Positions 56,641 through 64,000 of a DNA stretch of 64,000 nucleotides are shown here, in pieces. Under the pieces are notes generated by a model that worked only from the letters and a program-made list of their open reading frames with translations, was not told where the DNA came from and did not search any database. The DNA is from Epiperipatus broadwayi (lineage: Eukaryota; Onychophora; Udeonychophora; Euonychophora; Peripatidae): positions 1,490,001 to 1,554,000 of the forward strand of contig JAQFVV010012509.1 of assembly GCA_028023455.1 (NCBI GenBank), in the 5' to 3' direction. The position numbers and the translations under genes were made by a program. Each line of letters opens with the position of its first letter. Position 1 is the stretch's first letter.

Positions 56641-58642
56641 ACGTATTGAATTATGAAGATTCATATAAGATATAAACACATCCATTTGTTATCAAGGGTG
56701 ATTATTCGAAATAATTCCGCTTGGATATTCTTTTTAAAACTTTTCTTTAGAACTCTGATTTAACTTAAACTAAACTTTAATCATTAAAATTTTTTCTATT
56801 ATTTAAATACTTTTAGGATAAAAAAAAAAACATTTAAGAAACAAAACTGATTTTTCTTTTATCTTGAATATTTAAAAATTACCACAATCAAACTCTAAAA
56901 CTAGGTCAAACATTCTAAATTTAAATATAAATAAAATAAGTACCTAAATTACATAAATGAAATTATGAATTGTGATATACTGGTTTGTGGTATGTCAAAT
57001 TTTAAAAGTTTGTTATATCATTCATAAAGTCAAAAATTGGTTATCTTAAGTCCAAGATTCGGCTGAGAGGAAATTGTTTCTCTAGGGACACAGAATTATG
57101 TTTATTGAAAATGTTCAATGGGAAAATAAATAAGTACCATTATAATTTATATTATTATATGTTTAAAGCATTAATGTCAACATTATTATTTATTTATTCA
57201 TTCATTACTTTATAATTTAATACATATATCAATCATGTGCTTCAACAAGCATCCTAAAAAATCAAGCTAGGGCTTATTTTCTATGTTTTTATTTGTCACA
57301 GAATCAATTTGTACTACTAAAACTGTATTTATTTTCAGATTGTATAGCTTCTATTTACATGCATATATGTATACCTCGGTTAATTAACTACATATCTATG
57401 ATTACTTTAAATACTGCTAAAAATTGTTTGAACTTTTTGAAATTGTCAACGTATTCTCTTAAATAGCAATGACTCCTTTACTCTCATTCTGTATTGACTT
57501 CTAGATAAGCATAGAGTCATTAAGAAAACAGAGAAGAAAAATCATTGCTATAGAAGATAGATTAAATGTAAGCTAAAGAAATCATATGACACTTTAAATA
57601 TAATTTCTCTTAACATTTTTTTATAATGAATGTCATAGTTCTTGATGAAACCATTTTTGTCATCTAAGTGTATTTTCTGTTTTGCAATTAAGATTCTTTC
57701 CATGAACTTACTAATGTGAAACAATATTAAATATAAATTCACAAATTTCATCTGGTTTATTTATATACATACACTCATGAATAACTTCTTTGACTGTCAT
57801 TTCCTTGTGTGGCTCACATCATGCAATCAATGTCACATGGTTGCTCTTTCATGATTTATTATTATAACGGTTTTTCCATAACTGCAATATTGAATTTTTT
57901 TTCCTTAATATTTATCATCTAAATGTGCGCACTGTCTAAGATTTATATATCTATGCTAAATTCATATACTATATAAGATTTGTTATTATCCAGGTTTCAA
58001 ATATTCAAACGAAGACTTGGAAAAAACAAAGATAGTTGAAATAGGGAGGAGAGGTATATAGTATATATATTTCCTGATGAATGTCTACTTACTTTTTCTT
58101 TGTAGTTGAAATTTTTTTTTTTTGACAATTCTTATAGAAAAGTAGTTGAATAACCTTATTTAAAAACATCTATTGGTATTAAAATATCTAATATTCATTA
58201 TAAGCTCTTTTGTTCTTAATCTCAAAATTGTCTTTAGCAATAGAATGTTGATTATGGTGGAGTCGTAAACTATACTGTTCTAACTATGCAATTCCAACTA
58301 TATGCTATTCAAAGTATAATGTAAACAAAGAAACAAAAATGTAAATATATCAACAAAAAAAAATCCATTAAAATTTGCAAATTTTAATATTCGGCATCCA
58401 TTTTTCCTTTTCTGAATTAAGCACATATAAATTACATACATTAATAAAATATCTTTAGTTAATATTAAAAGTGCATGTACTTTAATCTTCCTTTATTATC
58501 CTTTTTAAACTTGATGTATAGTATTTTTTTAAAAAATATATTTTCTAAATGCAAAAGTTGTATAAGATTTCAGAATATTCGTTAAACATTAACATAATTA
58601 GGGAGATAATAATTTCTTGAAAAAAAGAAGTCTATTGTTCTA
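56641..58642. other. AT-rich spacer, no gene seen
   Basis: Only short chance frames (such as 57548-57751, minus) and A/T runs. Confidence 0.5.
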
Positions 58643-59478
58643 CCGTGTTTCCTTGAAAATAAGCCTTAGCATGATTTTTTAAGATATTGATAATATAAGC
58701 ACTATCCCAAATATAAGAACTAATTAAGATTCTGAACCTGATGGACTGATATCATTCGTTCATTGAAACACATTGATGGATGTATAAAATTATAAATTAA
58801 GTAAAAATAACATTCAAAACATTTATATATATACATTACAACTAGCATAAGAAAAGAAAAAAAACATTTCAAATTAAAGCAATAAATGTATAAATAAATA
58901 TAAATTTAGATTTTTGTACTGAAAATTATTTTGTAGGTAGACACATAATTATTTTAATAAACTTGCAAACACAAGTTTTCTTTTCATTCATCAATGCAAC
59001 TGCTTCATTCAGTCTGATAAGAGAATTCCTTTCATCTGATGTCAAACAGTAAATATTGTAAATAAATCAACACTAATATCTGAAAAGGCAGAAACATATT
59101 ACTAGCGGGCGATCTCAGTTCACAAATTCATCAAGCCAGCTTAATGTTTCATATATTATTTTGAATTAAATATTACTAATTTCAACAATACGTCAATAAC
59201 TTCTAATATTCTTATATATAGCAAGAATGTTCTATGATATGATCATACTCCTAAACATGAAATATTCAGGGAGTAGTAAAAGTTAGGTACAATATATGGT
59301 AAAAGTTATTTATGCGCTGTTGAAATTGGTAATATTGAATAAATGTAATTTTTGTATTTGAATAAATATATATTTTTGTACATAAAAAAAAAACAACACA
59401 TCCCCTGAAAATAAGCCCTAAGCCATCTTTTGGAGCAAAAATTAATATAAGACTGGGTCTTATTTTCAGGAAATACTG
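58643..59478. mobile_element. Terminal-inverted-repeat DNA element (~836 bp, non-autonomous)
   Basis: ccgtgtttccttgaaaataa at the left corresponds on the opposite strand to cagtatttcctgaaaataag at the right. Inside the right end, cccctgaaaataagccctaa and ttttggagcaaaaattaata then taagac repeat the theme. CCGTGTTTCCCCGAAAATAAG-type ends belong to a DNA transposon family seen in many animal genomes. The left flank is TA, but the right is AA, so a TA duplication is unproven. No transposase. Confidence 0.65.
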
Positions 59479-60434
59479 AAAAAAAAAAAATTGCTCAGAG
59501 CATATTCTGCTATTTACTTTTATGTTAAAGATAAAAATACAGTAAGAGTTAATTTTTCTTCTTCTTATTTTAATTGCTTCAGTAAGTGAACACACGCTCT
59601 ATAAAATAAAATAAATATCCCCTCCAATTATTATTTTAAAATTTTATTTATATTATAATTTTGATTTATATATACATAATATAAATATAAAAATGTCAGT
59701 TATACATGTGTTTTGAAAAGTACTATACACTTGCAATTCAATAAATAATACATATTCTATTCTAATCACTATTTATCAACAAAATGAGAGCTATTATATA
59801 CTATTTCCTTTGAATGTGAAGAGGACTTGAAACAAAATATATTGTAGTTCATATTATTATTTAGCATGAATTTTTTAAATCTATCCAAATAGTATTATTA
59901 TTTTTTTTTTTTAAGAAAAAACATAAACAAATGCCATTCTTTTTAATTATTTTAAATTCTCATAATTAATTAATAAAAAAAATTGCAAGACTGAATGAAT
60001 GTTATGGATTGGAGAAGGGGTCATGTATTATTTGATCACACATTCATGAGAGATGTTGAACAATTTCATTGACCAAACTAATCCACTTTTTATTTTCTTC
60101 AATTGGAAATCACTTTAGGAACTTTAAGTTCAGAAATCTATTACTGTATTAAACCATGTGAACATTATTTAAAATAGCTGAACATTTTAAATTTTAATAA
60201 TAAAAATGTAATAACAAATCCACTCGTCAGCATATTTTGGAATATATTTAACAATTAAAGTTATAATTTGGAAAGACTAATTAAATGCTTACATTCATTC
60301 CCAGAATTATTGTGGTTCTTTTTCTAAAATTCAAAACACCCAATAGAAGTGTTGATACAGAATAAAATAATTCTCAGTAATGTGGAAGTAACTGGGATTT
60401 CATTTCCAAGTAAAGTTCTTATTGAATCCAATAG
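59479..60434. other. AT-rich spacer downstream of MED31, no gene seen
   Basis: Nothing recognisable. Confidence 0.5.
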
Positions 60435-60440
60435 TTTATT
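60435..60440 (-). terminator. Candidate MED31 polyadenylation signal
   Basis: The minus strand reads AATAAA about 77 bases after the stop codon, the first such signal in the 3' UTR. Further AATAAA motifs occur beyond, so use of this one is inference. Confidence 0.45.
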
Positions 60441-60516
60441 GTTTGATGGCTTAAAAAGCAAAAGAAAAATGTAAATAATTAATATCCACTTTATATATCT
60501 TATACAATAATAAAAA

Positions 60517-60712
60517 TTATTTTTGTTGATTTTGTTGATGCTGCTGAGTTTGCTCTGCTTGTGCTTGCAAAAGACCTTGCCTCTTTCTGGTGTAATGTTG
60601 CCAAGATAGAAGTACTTGTTCATCAATAAATTTAGCACATTGTCCATTACTTATTTCTTTACGAAAATTTTCATGTTGAAGAAGATCTAGAAATTCTAAA
60701 CATAGAGGATAT
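60517..60712 (-). CDS. MED31: Mediator complex subunit 31 (MED31), last coding exon
   Basis: The exon follows a T-rich tract ending in AG (60713-60714) and starts with the third base of a codon that is probably the Lys of the conserved KYP. It encodes YPLCLEFLDLLQHENFRKEI, then SNGQCAKFIDEQVLLSWQHY, then TRKRQGLLQAQAEQTQQHQQ and NQQK before TAA. This matches the C-terminal half of MED31, a small, highly conserved subunit of the Mediator middle module that helps RNA polymerase II transcription in the nucleus. The signature LLQ..FRKE..N.QCAKFID.Q.L..WQHY.RKR is complete, with a Gln-rich tail as in other animals. The N-terminal exons (about 70-80 residues) were not found to the right, so the intron exceeds 3 kb. 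This is the only host exon I identify with confidence. Confidence 0.93.
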
Positions 60713-60784
60713 CTAAAAAAAAAACACACATAAATATTAATCGAAATATACACAAAAATGCAATTAATAAAATTAATTAAAAAT

Positions 60785-60862
60785 AGTGGTCAGCGCGACT
60801 GCCTTGCACTTGCAGACAGTTGCCCGGGTTGCGGGTTCGCGTCACGGCCGATGCTATGACAC
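60785..60862 (+). repeat. tRNA-derived SINE head in MED31 intron
   Basis: tagtggtcagcgcgactgcc (A-box-like) and ttgcgggttcgcgtcacggc (B-box-like) lie at tRNA spacing, followed by an A run. GC content is far above the surroundings. It is not a functional tRNA, because the acceptor stem does not close. Confidence 0.65.
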
Positions 60863-61367
60863 TTTAAAAAAAAAGTAAATGTTTATATTTTGCAACAAAT
60901 ATTAATTAATCCTTAGACTTTATATATTTCATTGCTGAACTAATAAAAATTTAAAAATAAATAAATACTGATTGTTAAAATTTATTACTATATTAAATGT
61001 TGTTTATAGAAAAAAAAACCTCTATCAGAAAATTGCCATTTGTTATCCATAGGAAATAAATAAATAAACAAATCTTTAATATGCATTGAAAATATATACT
61101 TAAAAAAAAAAAAACATATTTATAATAGTCTTTAAATAACATATTGCCAAAAAAGTATCTTTAATAGTCTCCAAAAAAAACAAAAAAAAAACAACAACAA
61201 CTGTAAAAGAGGTTTTAAAAGCTTTCTACCCTTGTTTAATTCTTTAGCTAAGAATAGTTAGCTACCCATTATTGATGAATAGTTATGGGTCTAGGCAGAC
61301 AGGCTATAGACTGAAAAAAAAATCCTGACTCTGATTGGTGCTTGGAAAAACAATTAAATATTACTTA
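60863..61367. other. AT-rich intronic sequence, no gene seen
   Basis: Contains several A runs and a CAACAACAA stretch near 61190. Confidence 0.5.
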
Positions 61368-61440
61368 ATGTGGATTTGAACTTCAGATCATAAGAATTGA
61401 AATGGATGAGATAACCATTTTATTCTAATTGCTAATCTAG
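61368..61440 (-). repeat. tRNA-derived SINE head (minus), third family
   Basis: The minus strand carries TAGCAATTAGAATAAAATGG (A-box area) and ATCTGAAGTTCAAATCCAC with a good B box, GTTCAAATC. The body continues to lower coordinates without a clear end. Confidence 0.5.
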
Positions 61441-61644
61441 AATCAGACTTGAATAGTTCACAAAAGTTGGCTTATGCTCAAAATTTTAAATCATCAGCTT
61501 CTTAAAGAAACAAAATTCAGCTTTACTACTTAAAGATCAATGTAATAAAATAATCATGAGAATATATCAGCAATCTAGAATGAGAAGAAAAAAATCAGTG
61601 ATGTATAATCAAGAAGGTTCACGCAACACTGTTTGATGTATATA

Positions 61645-62340
61645 TATTGTAACGTTCACGGTGGGTTTAGGCCTTCTTATTGCGCACTATAAAGTGCTAG
61701 TTAGCTAAACTATTTAATGATAATGGTCCAGTCCAGTAAGAGTGCAGATATTTCAAGAATATAGTTATGTTTCCTGACTAATTGACCAAATGTTTATTAT
61801 AATTCAAATTGATGATGGAGTTATTTTAATTTATTTACGCCAGAGTTTGTAGACTCCTAACTCTTGTCGCGTTTTTGTTGAGACTTACAAAACAAATTAT
61901 TGACAGTAAGAGTGGGAATTACATTTTGCCATCACTTAATTTATTATAAAAATTTTCCCCAGGCTTTAATCAAGCATATTGGCAAAGGTAATTTACACAA
62001 CTTTCTAAAGTTAATAATAAAATCAAAATACCTAAAATTCAGCACGTACAATGAAAGGTTTATATTATTAGTAAAAATTTTATTAACACACATTAAATAT
62101 TTAAACAATAAGAATTATTATAATATTGGAAAGAATACACATACATAATCCGATAATTATATGCATCACTTAATTCAAATAGTTCATTTTTATGGATAAA
62201 ATTACAAATGACTCTTCTTTCTTTTTACTAACTTAGAAGTTTATCTTTTAAAATCTAGTTTACAAATCTTTTTGATTTATCTAGATAAGTTACAATCTGG
62301 CCATTGACTTACCAGTAAATTCTTTTTATAAGGAGTCCGT
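61645..62340 (-). mobile_element. Possible LTR fragment with primer-site-like start
   Basis: The minus strand of 61650-61671 reads GGCCTAAACCCACCGTGAAC, which resembles the primer-site area at 2981-3007. A minus-strand TATAAAAA lies at 62323-62330 on the side where the LTR promoter would be. The far boundary was not found. Two weak signals in the right order give a tentative call. Confidence 0.25.
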
Positions 62341-64000
62341 GCTAATTCGTTATGGCTTCATTCTGGTAACAATTTTTGCATCTCTGATCCATATTTAGGA
62401 CAAGGCTAGATGAAGTTTTTGGTGACTTTCTTTTGTGAGAGGTACGGTGAACAATCTGTTTCTACTAACACATGGAGACTAGATTCATTATAGTAGTTCT
62501 GAGTAGTAGCATTTGATTATGGCTTTGAAATGCTGCATGTAAAAAACAGCTAGCAAAACACAGGTAAAAGACTACTTCTAAACTTAATCTACTTCTTTTA
62601 TATTGATGACTATTTTGATATTTCTGTGCCAATCCTTATCCTTGGTGTTATTATCACTCAATAATCTTCAACATTCCTTATTAGTTTTATTTTTTATAAC
62701 TTATTTCGACCATTTTTAACTATCTTATAAAAGGTTTTTATTCTGATTGTAATCTGTATGTGCTTATATTCCAACCAATATTAACATTACTTTAATAAAG
62801 TAGATAATTTTAAACACAAATAGCTTTCATTGTATGTATATATAAAAAAAATATAAATTATACTAACTAATAAAAAAAACGATATGTCTGCTGACGATTT
62901 TTAAATTTTACTTTTTTTAACAATTACCAATGCCAATATACTTGTACCAAATATATGTAAATGGTACAATATATATGTTTATATATGCATATAAGTAAAT
63001 TTAGCATACTCACATTTTACATTTTTATTTGATTTATTGATATTCTTTTTTGAAAAAAAAAAAAGCTTTGTTGTTTACATATCAATATTTAGACCATAAT
63101 TTCATTTTGTTCATACATTGTGTGATCTCTCTTTTATGTAGAAAATTAAATTCTCACATACTTAAAAACTGATTAACTGTAAGATGGATGTGAGCAGTTT
63201 TATAATACACAACACATAGTTCGGGCTTTTGTGGTATGTTGGTCAGCACATTCATATCTATGCCCATGATTAGAATTATGAGTCTTAATTGTGTAAAACT
63301 TGGAAATCGTTTCAGATCACAAACAAACATAGGATTTTTCTTTCAGGTAGACATCCTAATTAACTATCTGACATTGGTTGACAAATGGATCTCTGATTAT
63401 TATTAATTACAAAATAAAATAACAAGTTAATTAGGTGAGAAAATCATTGTTGATATGCTGACTGTAATAACATACAATACTAAGGTGATATAATGTGGTC
63501 TTCTCCAGTAGTGTCACACTGTTAAGGGTGTTATACCAATAGTTTACTTTGTCATTTGTGACATTAAATGGATGATTTACTGAAGTGAAAAAATTTCATT
63601 ATGTTGATGAAAGAAAAATTCCAAAAAATACTTCTACATGTTAGATTATTTAAAATTTATGTAATGCTGCATTAAAAATAATGTTATGTTTTAGTTGCTA
63701 TTCTTTAACTTTGTGTTATTTTACATTTAAAAGTACTAATCTAATATTCTTTTTATTATTTTGATTTAATCATTTTTTTATCTAGAGATGTTTTGAAAAG
63801 AAAAAAAAACTTTAATGAAGCTGAATTATTATTTAATTATTTTTATCAATATTGAGTAGTTACCACTTCAATAATATTAAATCAATAACAAAACTATGTC
63901 TGTTCTAGAAATATACCGAAGTTTATGATTATTATTGGTCTCTTATGCTTTATATAGTTTAATGCAATGATAGAACGGCAGACTCCAAAGCTCAAAGTCC
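62341..64000. other. AT-rich sequence to window end, no gene seen
   Basis: Probably MED31 intron or upstream DNA. I searched by eye for the missing MED31 exons on the minus strand and saw none. Confidence 0.45.

Noticed and set aside
56240-56648. Clear 8-bp target duplication around the CAGGGGTCCCCAAC hAT element
   Set aside because: The flanks gtgtaaag and acgtattg agree at only four of eight positions, too few to claim.
59266-59595. 109-codon minus-strand frame
   Set aside because: Overlaps the terminal repeats of the DNA element at 58643-59478 and is low-complexity Ile/Phe-rich.
60324-60647. 107-codon minus-strand frame overlapping the MED31 exon
   Set aside because: A different frame from MED31 and without any motif. 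The MED31 reading is strongly conserved.
60785-60862. Functional tRNA gene in the MED31 intron
   Set aside because: A and B boxes are present but the acceptor and anticodon stems do not close, so a SINE head is the better reading.
1-64000. CRISPR arrays, operons, ribosome binding sites, plasmid origins
   Set aside because: The window is eukaryotic. Repeats present have transposon or tandem structure and no CRISPR-like spacing.

Overview
This is a strongly AT-rich stretch of an animal nuclear genome, gene-poor and dominated by transposable-element remains. Spliced-gene signals, tRNA-derived SINEs, Ty3/gypsy elements, non-LTR retrotransposon pieces and hAT-type DNA transposons all point to a metazoan, probably an invertebrate. 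The sequence alone does not fix the phylum. Prokaryotic features are absent.

Layout. 1-4689 holds most of a minus-strand, apparently non-autonomous LTR element with very long LTRs and one coiled-coil gag-like ORF. 4690-10600 is AT-rich spacer with a tandem duplication, a polypurine tract, a candidate orphan exon and a tRNA-like remnant. 10640-12990 is a less AT-rich island of unknown origin (tandem repeats, a 101-codon ORF, TATA signals). 13794-14491 is the 3' end of an RTE-like LINE. 15804-20516 is a complete but decayed minus-strand gypsy element with both LTRs and a 5-bp target duplication. 21290-27080 carries a small inverted-repeat element, SINE copies (two head to head) and a second LINE fragment. 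Gypsy remnants of one gag family follow at 27740-29235 and 33050-34200, separated by a candidate 2.1-kb solo LTR and a BED-finger transposase fragment. 37858-43475 is rich in one SINE-like family with several foldback structures, plus another LINE remnant.

43953-48344 is the best preserved mobile element: a young minus-strand Ty3/gypsy retrotransposon with LTRs of about 192 bp differing at two bases and one 2-bp indel, a perfect 5-bp target duplication, and gag-protease-RT-RNase H-integrase in order. It is much richer in GC than its surroundings. Its reading frame is broken by several shifts and one stop. It sits inside an older element.

50340-54630 is a degraded plus-strand gypsy element into whose integrase a 479-bp hAT derivative has jumped. 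Next to it, 54657-56049 is a striking array of a 349-bp hairpin-rich unit in ++/-- orientation. It matches nothing I can name and is the most unusual structure here. A second short hAT element and a third terminal-inverted-repeat element follow.

The one confident host gene is the last coding exon of Mediator subunit MED31 on the minus strand at 60517-60712. Its upstream exons are not visible and probably lie beyond the right edge. Everything else is best read as intergenic or intronic DNA shaped by successive, often nested, insertions.
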